Below, in pieces: positions 15,714 through 24,514 of a stretch of DNA of 59,883 nucleotides. The DNA comes from Actinomadura hibisca NBRC 15177 (GTDB lineage Bacteria; Actinomycetota; Actinomycetes; Streptosporangiales; Streptosporangiaceae): NCBI RefSeq assembly GCF_001552635.1, contig NZ_BCRO01000006.1, forward strand, positions 1 through 59,883. Direction: 5' to 3'. How positions within the stretch are numbered: the stretch's first letter is position 1; each line of letters starts with the position of its first letter. Both the position numbers and the translations under genes were made by a program. The notes under the pieces are model-generated. The model saw only the letters and a program-made list of their open reading frames with translations. It searched no databases and was not told where the DNA came from.

Positions 15714-15765
15714 ATTTTCGAGGACTGTCGTCCACCCCCGCTACGATGCCCCCGGAGGTGACACC

Positions 15766-16293
15766 ATGCCGGGCTGGGAACTGTTCGATCAGGTCGCCGA
15801 GGTCGTCAGGGGATCGGCCCCGACCGACCTGGGGGACCTGCACCTGCGCGTCCACCACAACGGCCTCAAAGCCTGGTTCGGCGACCCCGCGCCGGCCCGC
15901 GAGCACTACGAGGCCCAGCTGGTCACCGCCGACATCGTCACCGCCGACATCGTCACCGCCGACATCGTCACCGCCGACATCGTCACCGCCGACATCGTCA
16001 CCGACGCCCACGCCGGCGCGCTGGAGATCGGCTTCCATGCCGAGCACCGCGCCGAGGCCGACAACGAGGCCGTGCTGACGCGCCTGCTGGGTGTGCGGGA
16101 ACGCTGGCAGGGCGACCTCGGGGACGAGGCGGTGGCCGGGCCGTTCCTGGGGCGCTCCTCGTGGCGGCGGGTGTCGGAGGTGTGGCTGGACCCGGAGCTG
16201 GAGGGCGCTGACGTGGCGTTCGAGGTGGGGGTGCGGCTGGTGGAGTACATGCGGGCGCTGGAGCCGTTGCGCCGGGTCGCGGCCGAGGTGTGA
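15766..16293 (+). CDS. Unrecognised 175-aa protein with VTADI tandem repeats
   Basis: I do not recognise a family. GGAGGTG at 15754-15760 is a strong ribosome site for the ATG at 15766, and codon use is typical of the genome, so the gene looks real. The N-terminal ~50 residues form alpha/beta sequence (LFDQVAEVVRGS, LHLRVHHNGLKAWFGD). Then comes a five-fold VTADI repeat encoded by a 15-bp unit, and a C-terminal half with SWRRVSEVWLDPELEGADV and VEYMRALEPLRRVA. There are no membrane segments. It is downstream of the operator-like cluster at 15663-15713 and the last gene before a 1-kb gap. Confidence 0.7.
   Translation: MPGWELFDQVAEVVRGSAPTDLGDLHLRVHHNGLKAWFGDPAPAREHYEAQLVTADIVTADIVTADIVTADIVTADIVTDAHAGALEIGFHAEHRAEADNEAVLTRLLGVRERWQGDLGDEAVAGPFLGRSSWRRVSEVWLDPELEGADVAFEVGVRLVEYMRALEPLRRVAAEV
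15922..16002 (+). repeat. 15-bp in-frame tandem repeat, five copies
   Basis: GTCACCGCCGACATC is repeated five times without a single mismatch (15922-15996), plus a partial sixth copy. It adds VTADI units inside the 175-aa protein; perfect identity suggests recent slippage. Confidence 0.97.
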
Positions 16294-17304
16294 GCCTGGG
16301 GCGCGCGTTGGTGGTGTGATGTTGGGTCGTGCGCGTTGGGTGGGCGTCGGGCGGGGTGTCCGGGGCGTTCACTGTGCGTGATCGCTTTGCGGGTGTCCTT
16401 GATCGTTCCGCGAGGTGCTGAGGATCTTGTGGGTCGGCTCGGCGCGTGCCGGTGTGCGCGCCGGTGCGCGTTGGCCGTCGGTTCGAGGCGCGTCGCCGTC
16501 GGCTGCGGCGTCATCGGCTCGCCCGGGGCGCGTCGTGGGGTCGTGGTGGTGCGTGCGGGTTGTTGCTGGCGCAACGGAGCTGGCGCGATGTCCGTTTCAC
16601 CCACTCTTCTGATGATCTTGTAGCTGGTTGATAATGTACATTATGTTAAGTAGGAGTGCTGGAGAGGCAGAAGGGGGCTTTTGAGCCCAACCTCCTCGCC
16701 GCGCTCCCCTCACCGTCTCCTCCCGCTGCCACCGGCTCCCCGAGCCGTTCGCCCGTCCAGCATCTCGCCCCCAACGGCGTCGGCCGCGTTGAGCGCACTC
16801 TCCCGTTGCCGCCCCTCTCGTCCTCGAAGGCTTGAGCCGGCATCGACATCCAGTGATCCATGCCAGCGGTTCGCGTCGGCTGTTCATTCACTCAGCGTCA
16901 CCATGCGTTGTGCTTCGCTCGCTCGTCGGGCACCTGGCTCGTCATGGCTCGCCGTGTGGGCGTTGTGCGAGCGCCCCTGACGCGTCGCGCGTCCGCTCGC
17001 ATGGTGATCGGCGACGGCGGCGTGCGCGCCGCCTCGTCCGGGCAACGGCCGTGGGGGTTCTTTTCCCGCCCCTCTCCCCCGCCGTCCGCCTGTCCGTTTT
17101 GCCGTGAACGTTCGTCTTGCAGGTTTATGCAGGTCAGGCGGCCTTTGGGGTGGCGGTGTCTACATCCCTGGTCGTAGGCGGGCGGTGCGGTGTGCGCGAA
17201 AGGCGCAGGGTGGGTGCACGCCGTAGCCCGATTCGCCGGGTGGGGGGCGGGTTCCAGGATCGGTGCGTGGCGGAGACCGATTCTGGGTGGGAGGGGTGGT
17301 GGGG
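16294..17304. other. 1-kb region without a convincing gene
   Basis: All frames give only short, compositionally odd reading frames. GC content drops locally (16610-16690 and 16850-17130). It contains the 14-bp palindrome ATAATGTACATTAT (16631-16644), a small GGGCT-TTTG-AGCCC hairpin (16675-16688), and a GGCGGCG-TGCG-CGCCGCC hairpin (17016-17033). The last ~200 bp must hold the cydA promoter. No Rex-type (TTGTGAA-N4-TTCACAA) site was found. It could hold a small RNA or the decayed remains of a mobile segment. Confidence 0.5.
16631..16644. promoter_or_regulatory. 14-bp AT-rich perfect palindrome
   Basis: ATAATGTACATTAT is a perfect inverted repeat with 2 G/C bases out of 14, in a genome above 70% GC. 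This composition and symmetry fit a dimeric regulator site. No start codon with a good ribosome site follows on either strand, so the controlled gene is unknown. Confidence 0.5.
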
Positions 17305-18564
17305 ATGGACGCCCTGATGCTGGCGCGGGTGCAGTTCGCGTTGACGGCCGGGTCGCATTTCCTGTTCGTGGCGTTGACGTTGGGGTTGGCGACGCTGGTG
17401 GCGTTCATGCAGACGCGCGCCACGGTGTCGGGTGGTGCGGTGTCGGGCGGTGTGGTGCATGCGCGGATGGTGCGGTTCTGGGGCCAGCTGTATGTGATCA
17501 ATTATGCGGTCGGCATCGTGACGGGGCTGGTGATGGAGTTCCAGTTCGGCGTGAACTGGGGCGGGATGTCGGCGGTGACGGGTGAGGTGTTCGGTGCGCC
17601 GCTGGCGATGGAGACGATCGCGGCGTTCTTCGTGGAGTCGACGTTCCTGGGGTTGTGGATCTTCGGGTGGGATCGGCTGAACCGGTGGGTGCACCTGGGG
17701 TTGATCTGGGTGGTGGCGGTGACGGCGTATCTGTCGGCGTACTTCATCCTGGTGGCGAACGGCTGGTTGCAGCGTCCGGTGGGGTTCGTGCTGGAGGACG
17801 GCCGGGCGCGGTTGACGGATCTGGGTGCGCTGTTGACCAATCCGACGGCGGTGCTGGCGTTCTGGCATGTGGTGTTCGGCGGGTTGTTGACGGCCGGGGT
17901 GTTCGTGGCGGCGGTGAGCGCCTATCACCTGCGTCGTCGTACGGGTGAGGTGGAGTTCTTCCGGCGGTCGATGCGGGTGGGGCTGGTGGCGTTGATCGTG
18001 GGGGCGGTGGTGGTGCCGACGCCGGGCGGGATGCAGTTCGCCTATGTGCAGCCCACCAAGCAGGGGGCGTCGGAGAAGGGGTTGGCGGAGCAGGCGCGGT
18101 TCGTGGCCGAGTTCGGGCCGGGTGACTATCTGGCGCCGGGCGGTGCGAAGGTCGGCGAGGTCCTGATGCTGGTGGCCTGGCAGTTGCTGATGCTGGTGGC
18201 GTTGGCGGCGCTGGTGAAGGTGTGGTCGGGGCGGTGGCTGGTGCGGGGCCGGGTGTTCCATGTGGTGCTGATGCTGAGCGTTCCGCTGCCCTATGTGGCG
18301 ATGTTGTCGGGGTGGGTGTTCCGGGAGGTCGGCCGGCAGCCGTGGATGGTGTATGGGGTGCTGACGACGCGGGACGCGTTGTCGAAGGTGGGCCCGGGGT
18401 GGATGGCGGTGTCGTTCACGGTGTTCACGGTGCTGATGGTGGTGCTGCTGGTGGTCAACGTGTGGTTGCTGGCGCGGTTCGCGCGGCGGGGGCCTGAGGC
18501 GGTGCAGTTGGGCGCCGCTCCCCCGGTCCGTCCGGTCGAGCCGGTGCTGACCCCTTCCTACTGA
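17305..18564 (+). CDS. cydA: Cytochrome bd oxidase subunit I
   Basis: 419 aa, about nine membrane helices. Diagnostic features: RVQFALTAGSHFLF with the heme b595 histidine, YVINYAVGIVTGLVMEFQFG and METIAAFFVESTFLG with the proton-channel glutamates, WHVVFGG with the b558 histidine, a short quinol loop (VQPTKQGASEKG) and FREVGRQPW with the conserved glutamate. CydA-CydB reduces O2 to water with quinol at high oxygen affinity. The ATG at 17305 is chosen to begin just before the first helix; GGGAGGGG lies upstream. First gene of cydABDC. Confidence 0.96.
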   Translation: MDALMLARVQFALTAGSHFLFVALTLGLATLVAFMQTRATVSGGAVSGGVVHARMVRFWGQLYVINYAVGIVTGLVMEFQFGVNWGGMSAVTGEVFGAPLAMETIAAFFVESTFLGLWIFGWDRLNRWVHLGLIWVVAVTAYLSAYFILVANGWLQRPVGFVLEDGRARLTDLGALLTNPTAVLAFWHVVFGGLLTAGVFVAAVSAYHLRRRTGEVEFFRRSMRVGLVALIVGAVVVPTPGGMQFAYVQPTKQGASEKGLAEQARFVAEFGPGDYLAPGGAKVGEVLMLVAWQLLMLVALAALVKVWSGRWLVRGRVFHVVLMLSVPLPYVAMLSGWVFREVGRQPWMVYGVLTTRDALSKVGPGWMAVSFTVFTVLMVVLLVVNVWLLARFARRGPEAVQLGAAPPVRPVEPVLTPSY

Positions 18565-18596
18565 CGTTCTGCCGGGCCGTGACGGGAGTCTGAACG

Positions 18597-19358
18597 ATGG
18601 AAATGCTGGCGATGGCGATGCTGGCGGTGTTCACCGCGGGGTACCTGGTGCTGGCCGGGGCCGACATCGGGGTGGGGATGGTGCTGCCGGTGCTGGGGCG
18701 GGGGCAGGGCGAGCGGCGGTTGGTGATCGCGGGGATCGCGCCGTTCTTCCTGGGCAACGAGGTGTGGCTGGTGTCGGCGGTGGGGATCGTGGCGGGCGCG
18801 TTCCCGGGGTTGGAGCACCGGTTGCTGGAGGGGTTGTTCCCGGTGGCGGGGGCGCTGGTGGTGGCGTGGGTGGTGCGGGACATGGGGTTGTGGTTGCGGG
18901 GCCGGGTGGACGCGCGGGTGTGGCGGGCGGTGTGGGACGGCGCGGTGGTGGCCGGTAGTTGGGGGTTGGCGCTGGCGTGGTCGTCGTTGCTGGGCACGTT
19001 GCTGGCGGACGCGGCGGGCGCGGGTGGGTCCGGTTTCAACGTCGGGAGTGTGGCGGGGTTGCCGTTGGTGGTGCTGTTCGTGCTGCACGGTGCGGGTTTC
19101 GCGCGGTGGCGGTTGAGCGGTGAGCCGTTGCGGCGCGCGCGGCGGGTCCCGGCGCGGTATGGGGTGACGGCGGTGGTGCTGGTGGCGGTGACGGTGGTGG
19201 CCGGGCTGGGGGTGGAGTGGTCGCGGGTGCAGGCGTCGCCGGCGGGGTTGGCGGTCACGGCGGTGATGACGGTGGTGTTGTTGCCGTTGTTGCTGGCCGC
19301 GCAGGGGCTGGTGTGGTGGACGTTCCGGGGGCGCGTGACCGCTCCCACCTACCTGTAG
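18597..19358 (+). CDS. cydB: Cytochrome bd oxidase subunit II, short form
   Basis: 253 aa, versus roughly 330-380 aa in well-studied CydB. The first helix has GADIGVGM in place of the usual GFDLG, and FLGNEVWLVSA is conserved. The C-terminal part (LLAAQGLVWWTFRGRV) matches the normal last helix, so the ~80 residues between about helices 5 and 7 appear to be missing rather than the end. About seven helices remain. It is 32 bp after cydA and followed at once by cydD, with the ribosome site of cydD overlapping the cydB stop. Confidence 0.9.
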   Translation: MEMLAMAMLAVFTAGYLVLAGADIGVGMVLPVLGRGQGERRLVIAGIAPFFLGNEVWLVSAVGIVAGAFPGLEHRLLEGLFPVAGALVVAWVVRDMGLWLRGRVDARVWRAVWDGAVVAGSWGLALAWSSLLGTLLADAAGAGGSGFNVGSVAGLPLVVLFVLHGAGFARWRLSGEPLRRARRVPARYGVTAVVLVAVTVVAGLGVEWSRVQASPAGLAVTAVMTVVLLPLLLAAQGLVWWTFRGRVTAPTYL

Positions 19359-19366
19359 GAGTCGTG

Positions 19367-21205
19367 GTGACGCGGGCGGTGGTGGAGGTGGCCGGGGACG
19401 GGGACGGCCGGGGCGCGTCCCAGGGCCAGGGCCAGGGCGAGACGGCGGGCGAGGGGGCTGCCGGTGGGAGCGGTAGGGGTGTCGAGCGGCGGTTGCTGGG
19501 GTCGTTGCCGCGTCGGGTGACGGTGTCGCTGGGGGTGTTGGCGGCGGCGCAGGGGGTGCTGCTGGTGGTGGCCGCCGGGTTGCTGGCGCGTGCGGTGGCG
19601 GGTCTGGACGCGGGGCCGTTGCCGTTGCTGGCCGTGGTGGTGGGAGCGCGTGCGGGGTTGGTGTGGGTGTCGGCTCGGGTGGCCGGGGACGCGGCCGCCG
19701 CCGTCAAGGGTGATCTGCGCGCCGCGCTGCTCGCCCGCTCCTCCGCCGTCCCCGTCTCCGTCCCTGTCGCCGGTTCGGGGTTGGGGTCGGGTGAGCGGGT
19801 GACGTTGCTGACGCGCGGCTTGGACGCGGTGGATCCGTTCTTCACCGGTTATGTGCCCCAGTTGCTGGCGGCGGTGGTGGTCCCGGTGGTGGTGTTGGGG
19901 CGGTTGGTGGTCGCTGACTGGGCGTCGGCGCTGGTGGTGGCGGTGACGGTTCCGCTGGTGCCGGTGTTCGGGGCGCTGGTGGGGATGCGGACGGCCGCGT
20001 TGACGGGTCGGCAGTGGGGGTCGTTGCAGCGGCTGGGCGGTCATTTCCGGGACGTGCTGGCGGGTCTGGGCACGTTGCGCGCCTATGGCCGGACGGGGCA
20101 CCAGTCGCGGGTGGTGCGGGCGATGGCCGATCGGCATCGGCGCGCGACGGTGGCGGCGCTGCGGGTGGCGTTCCTGTCGTCGCTGGTGCTGGAGCTGGTG
20201 TGCGCGCTGTCGGTGGCGCTGGTGGCGGTGCCGGTGGGGTTGCGGCTGCTGGGGGGCGACATGGCGTTGGAGACGGGGTTGCTGGTGCTGGTCCTCACTC
20301 CGGAGGTGTACCTGCCGTTGCGGGCGCTGGGTGCGCGGTTCCATGCCAGTGCGGAGGGGGTGGCGGCGGCCGGGTCGGTCTTCGCGGTCCTGGACGCTCC
20401 GCGCGCGCCCTCCGCAGACCGGAGCGGTGAGCGGAAGGGCGCGGCGCGGTTCTCACGGGGTGCGGGCGAGAGGCCGCCGGAGATCGTGTTGGAGGACGTC
20501 ACCGTGCACTACCCCGGTGCCGGTCGTCCCGCGCTGGACGGGGTGTCGTTGCGGGTGGGGCCGGGTGAGCGGGTGGCGTTGACCGGGCCGTCGGGGGCGG
20601 GCAAGTCGACGCTGCTGCTGGTGCTGGCGGGGTTGGTGTGCCCTACCGGGGGCCGGGTGCTGGTGGACGGTGTGGATCTGGCGGGGCTGGTGGCCGAGCC
20701 GGGCGGTGCGGGGCTGGCGGAGTGGCGGGCGCGGCTGGGGTGGGTGCCGCAGCGTCCCCATCTGTTCGCCGCGTCGGTGGCCGACAACATCGCCTTGGGG
20801 GTTCCCGGCGCGACGCCGCCGCAGATCGCGCGGGCGGCGCGGGCGGCGGCCGCCGAGGAGTTCGTCCAGCGCCTGCCGGATGGTTACGCCACGGTGCTGG
20901 GTGAGGGCGGCGCGGGGTTGTCGGCGGGGCAGCGGCAGCGTGTGGCGATCGCCCGCGCCTACCTGACGGGTGCGCCGCTGATGTTGCTGGACGAGCCGAC
21001 CGCCCGTCTGGATCTGCGCAGCGAGCAGGTGCTGGTGCGGGCGGCGGCGCGGTTGCTGGAGGGCAGGACGGCGTTGATCGTGGCGCACCGTCCGGCGTTG
21101 CTGCGGGTCGCCGACCGTGTGGTCCGCCTCCAGGACGGCCGTGTCGCCCCCGGACCCGAGGGCGCTGCGGTTGCGGTCGCCGCCGTGACAGGAGAGACGC
21201 CGTGA
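19367..21205 (+). CDS. cydD: Thiol reductant ABC exporter subunit CydD
   Basis: 612 aa: an N-terminal ABC membrane domain of six helices (~50-330) and an ATPase domain with Walker A GPSGAGKST, Q-loop WVPQRPHLFAASV, signature LSAGQRQRVAIARA, Walker B LMLLDEPTA and the H-loop histidine in VAHRPALL. CydDC exports cysteine/glutathione needed for cytochrome bd assembly. AGGAG at 19357-19361 sits 5 bp before the GTG at 19367; a GTG at 19364 is too close. A Gly/Gln-rich N-terminal tail is present. It overlaps cydC by GTGA. Confidence 0.94.
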   Translation: MTRAVVEVAGDGDGRGASQGQGQGETAGEGAAGGSGRGVERRLLGSLPRRVTVSLGVLAAAQGVLLVVAAGLLARAVAGLDAGPLPLLAVVVGARAGLVWVSARVAGDAAAAVKGDLRAALLARSSAVPVSVPVAGSGLGSGERVTLLTRGLDAVDPFFTGYVPQLLAAVVVPVVVLGRLVVADWASALVVAVTVPLVPVFGALVGMRTAALTGRQWGSLQRLGGHFRDVLAGLGTLRAYGRTGHQSRVVRAMADRHRRATVAALRVAFLSSLVLELVCALSVALVAVPVGLRLLGGDMALETGLLVLVLTPEVYLPLRALGARFHASAEGVAAAGSVFAVLDAPRAPSADRSGERKGAARFSRGAGERPPEIVLEDVTVHYPGAGRPALDGVSLRVGPGERVALTGPSGAGKSTLLLVLAGLVCPTGGRVLVDGVDLAGLVAEPGGAGLAEWRARLGWVPQRPHLFAASVADNIALGVPGATPPQIARAARAAAAEEFVQRLPDGYATVLGEGGAGLSAGQRQRVAIARAYLTGAPLMLLDEPTARLDLRSEQVLVRAAARLLEGRTALIVAHRPALLRVADRVVRLQDGRVAPGPEGAAVAVAAVTGETP

Positions 21206-23082
21206 CCTCCCAGACGACGTCCCCCTCCCCCGTGACGTCGGCCCCACCGTCGCTCTCCCCGGACCGTCCCGTGAAGGCGTCGGCGGGGATGTGGGGTGCG
21301 GTGCGTCCGCACGCCGGGCGGCTGGTGCTGGCGGGGGTGGCCGGGGTCGCCGCCGAGTTGTGCGGGCTGGGTCTGGTCGCGGCGGCGGCCTGGTTGATCG
21401 CGCGGGCGGCGCAGCAGCCCACGATGGCGGCGTTGTCGCTGGCGATCGTGGCGGTGCGCGGGTTCGCGCTGGCGAAGGGGTCGCTGCGCTATGTGGAGCG
21501 GCTGGCCGGTCATGATGTGGCGTTGCGCGCGCTGGCGGAGTTGCGGGGCCGGGTGTTCGACGCGCTGGCCTGCGCCTCCCCTGACCCCCAGCGGCACGCT
21601 GCCTCCGCCGTGCGGGAGGGGGTGCGTGACGGTGATGCGCTGTCGCGGATGGTGTCGGACGTGGACGCCGTCCAGGACCTGTTGCTGCGGTGCCTGCTGC
21701 CCGCGGTGGCGGCGGTGGCGTGCGCGGTGGGCGGTGTGACGGTCGTGGTGCTGGTGCTGCCCGCCTCGGCGGTGGCGCTGGCGGCCGGGACGGTGGTGGC
21801 CGGGGTGCTGCTGCCGCTGGCGGTGTGGCCGCTGGGGCGACGGGCTTCCGAGCGTGCGGCGGTCGCGCGTCGCCAGTTGGCGGTGCGGGGGCTGGACGTG
21901 TGGGAGGGCGCGGCCGATCTGGCGGTGTTCGGCGCGGCGGGGCGTTTCGCCGACGCCGCGGGCCGTGCCGCGCGTCGGCTGGAGCGCGCCGAGCGTGCCT
22001 GCGCGCGGTTGGCGGGGCTGGTCGCCGCGGCCGGGGTGGCGGTGCAGGGCGCGACGGTGGTGGCGGTCGTCTGGCTCGGGGCGGGGGCGGGAGGCGGTCA
22101 GGTCGAGGTGGCGGTGGTGGCGTTGACGGCGCTGGTCACCGTGGAGGCGACGTTGCCGCTGGCGGGCGCGGTGCAGCGGCTGCGGGAGATCGCTCCGGCG
22201 TGCCGTCGCGTGGACGCGCTGCTGCGCACTCCCCCGCCGGTGGTGCCGCAGGACCCGTTGCCGCTGCCTACCGGTCCGTTGCCGGTGGAGCTGCTGGGCG
22301 TGCGCGTCGCCTACCCGGGCGGTGCGCGGGACGGCGGCGCTGGCGGCATGGGTGGTGGCGTGGGGGTTCGTGTCGCGCTGGACGGGGTGGATGTGCGGGT
22401 CGAGCGGGGGTGGCGGGTGGCGGTGGTCGGGGCCAGCGGCGCGGGCAAGAGCACGCTGCTGGCGGTGGTCGCGGGACTGGTCGCGCCGTCGGCGGGGAGC
22501 GTGGCGCTGGCCGGGCACGCCCTGGAGCGGTACGCGCCCGGTGACGTGCGGGCGGCGGTGCGGGGCCTGGCGCAGGACGCGCACGTGTTCGCCGGGACCG
22601 TCCGCGCCAACCTGCTGCTGGCCCGTCCCGGAGCGAGTGAGGCCGAGTTGGAGGCGGCCGCCCGGCGTGCCCGGCTGCTGGACGTGGTGCGCGGGTTGCC
22701 GCAGGGCTGGGACACCGTGGTGGGCGAGGGCGGGCGCGGCCTGTCGGGCGGGCAGCGGCAGCGGTTGCTGCTGGCGCGGGCGCTGCTGGCCGACCCGCCG
22801 GTGCTGGTGCTGGACGAGCCGGCCGAGGCCCTGGACACCGCCACCGCCGACGCGCTGACCCGCGACCTGCTGACCGCGCCCGGCGGCGGCACCCTGCTGC
22901 TGGTCACCCACCGGCTGGCCGCGCTGGGGGCCGCCGACCAGGTGCTGGTGGTCGACGGCGGCCGCGTGGTGCAGCGCGGTCGCCACGACGACCTGCTCCG
23001 GCGCCCCGGCCCGTACCGCGACCTGTGGGAGGCCGAACGGCTCGCCTCCCCCGCCGGGTCCGGTCCCTCCTGCGGCGCGTGA
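21202..23082 (+). CDS. cydC: Thiol reductant ABC exporter subunit CydC
   Basis: 626 aa. Membrane domain at ~30-340, then an ATPase domain with Walker A GASGAGKST, signature LSGGQRQRLLLARA, Walker B VLVLDEPAEALD and the H-loop in VTHRLAALG. It forms a heterodimer with CydD. The GTG at 21202 overlaps the cydD stop, with AGGAGAG 5-10 bp upstream. A Gly-rich stretch interrupts the start of the ATPase domain (DGGAGGMGGGVG). It is the last gene of the cyd operon; no clear terminator follows. Confidence 0.94.
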   Translation: MTSQTTSPSPVTSAPPSLSPDRPVKASAGMWGAVRPHAGRLVLAGVAGVAAELCGLGLVAAAAWLIARAAQQPTMAALSLAIVAVRGFALAKGSLRYVERLAGHDVALRALAELRGRVFDALACASPDPQRHAASAVREGVRDGDALSRMVSDVDAVQDLLLRCLLPAVAAVACAVGGVTVVVLVLPASAVALAAGTVVAGVLLPLAVWPLGRRASERAAVARRQLAVRGLDVWEGAADLAVFGAAGRFADAAGRAARRLERAERACARLAGLVAAAGVAVQGATVVAVVWLGAGAGGGQVEVAVVALTALVTVEATLPLAGAVQRLREIAPACRRVDALLRTPPPVVPQDPLPLPTGPLPVELLGVRVAYPGGARDGGAGGMGGGVGVRVALDGVDVRVERGWRVAVVGASGAGKSTLLAVVAGLVAPSAGSVALAGHALERYAPGDVRAAVRGLAQDAHVFAGTVRANLLLARPGASEAELEAAARRARLLDVVRGLPQGWDTVVGEGGRGLSGGQRQRLLLARALLADPPVLVLDEPAEALDTATADALTRDLLTAPGGGTLLLVTHRLAALGAADQVLVVDGGRVVQRGRHDDLLRRPGPYRDLWEAERLASPAGSGPSCGA

Positions 23083-23136
23083 GGGGGCATAGGGCGCACG
23101 TAGGGGCGGACATAGGGGCTCGGACCTGGACCTTTC

Positions 23137-23161
23137 GCATGAACATCATCGTGGCGGGTAG
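23137..23161 (+). promoter_or_regulatory. Weak SigB/F-like promoter candidate
   Basis: GCAT (23137-23140), 15 bp, then GGGTAG (23156-23161) fits the loose GNNT-N14-16-GGGTA pattern of stress sigma factors, 52 bp before the SAP-like gene. It shares the GGGTAG element with the two better candidates in the gas-vesicle region. Confidence 0.3.
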
Positions 23162-23213
23162 AGCCGCACCGAGTTTCCGTGATGTTCGTGACCCCGGAAA
23201 GGAGAGATCGACG

Positions 23214-23729
23214 ATGCCGGGTCTACGGGACCTGCCGTCGGCCCTGAAGAAGCCGACCGGAGGCAAGAAGCGCACCGTCTGGAGCGGCGTGCAGAGCCGC
23301 GTCACCAAGCTCACCAACAAGGTGCGGCCTTCCAGACGCGACCCCTCGGAGGAGGAGCAGGAGGCGACCGGGCCGGACACCGCGTCCGACAGCGCCTCTG
23401 CTCCCGACGCCCGCCCCGCCAAGCCCGCCAAGCCCAGCAAGGCCGAGAAGGCCGAGGGCAAGACAGAGAAGGCCGAGGCTAAGACGGAGAAGGCGGAGAA
23501 GAAGCCTGTGGCGGCCGCCAAGTCCGCGGGCAAGAGCACCGGTAAGAGCGCTCCCAAGAAGCCCGCGGCGGCTTCCGGGTCCGGCAAGCGGCAGGCGGGC
23601 AAGTCGCTGACCGCCAAGGCCGACAAGAAGACCCTGTACCGGCGGGCTCAGGAGCTGGACATCCCCGGCCGGTCGAAGATGTCCAAGCAGGAGCTGGTCG
23701 AGGCGATCCGCCGGGCCGGTGAGCGGTGA
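23214..23729 (+). CDS. Lys/Ala-rich protein with C-terminal SAP/Rho_N-like domain
   Basis: 171 aa. GGAAAGGAGAG lies upstream of the ATG at 23214. Residues ~60-125 are a low-complexity, highly basic Lys/Ala/Glu/Pro region containing AEKAEGKTEKAEAKTEKAEK. The last ~35 residues (TLYRRAQELDIPGRSKMSKQ, then ELVEAIRRAG) match the helix-extended-loop-helix of SAP/Rho_N modules that bind nucleic acid. It is probably a small DNA-binding or nucleoid-type protein. It is convergent with the gas-vesicle operon and shares a terminator with it; a functional link is inference from position and promoter type. Confidence 0.75.
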   Translation: MPGLRDLPSALKKPTGGKKRTVWSGVQSRVTKLTNKVRPSRRDPSEEEQEATGPDTASDSASAPDARPAKPAKPSKAEKAEGKTEKAEAKTEKAEKKPVAAAKSAGKSTGKSAPKKPAAASGSGKRQAGKSLTAKADKKTLYRRAQELDIPGRSKMSKQELVEAIRRAGER

Positions 23730-23781
23730 CCGGCCGCTGACACCCGGCGGTATCCCGGGGGACGGCGAGCAGACGACAGGA

Positions 23782-23818
23782 CGGCGCCCGCGCGAACGGA
23801 GGAATCGCGCGGGCGCCG
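23782..23818. terminator. 13-bp perfect stem between convergent genes
   Basis: CGGCGCCCGCGCG (23782-23794) pairs with CGCGCGGGCGCCG (23806-23818) over an 11-nt loop. It can serve both the SAP-like gene and the gas-vesicle operon. Confidence 0.75.
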
Positions 23819-23953
23819 AGGTCTGTGCGGCGGGGCTGTGAGCGGAGCCGTGAGCAAGGGGGGTTTCAGGCCGGGGCTTCTGGGGCTTTCAGCGGCTGGA
23901 TCTGCGGCTGGATCTGCGCCGAAGGAGCCGAGGCAGCCGAGGGGGCCGGTCGG

Positions 23954-24514
23954 TCATTCGGGCAGGAGCGGGCCGAGGGGGCCTAGGTCCAGGTTGAGGT
24001 CGGAGTCGTCCAGGTCGAAGTGGTCCTTCAGGCGTTCCATGGCCTCCTCCAGCCGCATGAGCGCCAGGCCGAGGCGTTCGACCTGCTCGTCGGTGAGGCT
24101 GCCGTCCTCCACGCGGCGCAGGGCTTGGCGTTCCATGAGCTGGCGGATCAGTTCGACGACCGTCAGCACCAGTTTGACCAGGTCGCGTTCGACGGTCTCG
24201 GGGTCGGAGCGCAGGCGTTGCATGACGCCGCTGGAGGCGTTGGCGGTGGAGCGCACCGCGCGGGCCTGCAGGGGCTCGGCGGCTGAGACCGCCTCACCGA
24301 GGGCGTCGGCGAGGCCGGCGGCGACCGAGCTGGTCGCCGGTCCGGGGGCGGGGCGGCGGCCGCCCAGCAGGTCGTCGGTGAAGCCGTGGCCGAGGTCGGC
24401 GTCGCTGACGGTGACCTCGCCCGAGACCGGTTCGCGGTCGCGTGCGGCGGCGCGGCGGCGCAGTTCCTCCCGGCCGGTGCCGGGGGTGGGGTGCCTGTCG
24501 GCGGGGTGGGTCAC
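23954..24514 (-). CDS. gvpK: Gas vesicle protein GvpK
   Basis: 186 aa. The GvpK core occupies residues ~95-170: ERDLVKLVLTVVELIRQLME, RQALRRVEDGSLTDEQVERL, then GLALMRLEEAMERLKDHFDL. A ~90-residue Ala/Arg-rich N-terminal region is longer than in cyanobacterial homologues. GvpK is an accessory protein required for gas-vesicle assembly. The GTG at 24514 overlaps the upstream gvpS stop (GTGA). It is the last gene of the operon. Confidence 0.92.
   Translation of the reverse strand: MTHPADRHPTPGTGREELRRRAAARDREPVSGEVTVSDADLGHGFTDDLLGGRRPAPGPATSSVAAGLADALGEAVSAAEPLQARAVRSTANASSGVMQRLRSDPETVERDLVKLVLTVVELIRQLMERQALRRVEDGSLTDEQVERLGLALMRLEEAMERLKDHFDLDDSDLNLDLGPLGPLLPE

Noticed and set aside
16657..16840. 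59-codon GTG frame after a GTAGGA motif
   Set aside because: The motif overlaps the start codon and third-position GC is lower than in real genes here; not convincing.
16646..16891. 81-codon minus-strand frame in the 1-kb gap
   Set aside because: No ribosome site, composition unlike neighbouring genes, no recognisable domain.
17101..17116. GTGAACGTTCG as a possible Rex site for cydA
   Set aside because: Half-sites are not spaced as in TTGTGAA-N4-TTCACAA and the outer bases do not match.
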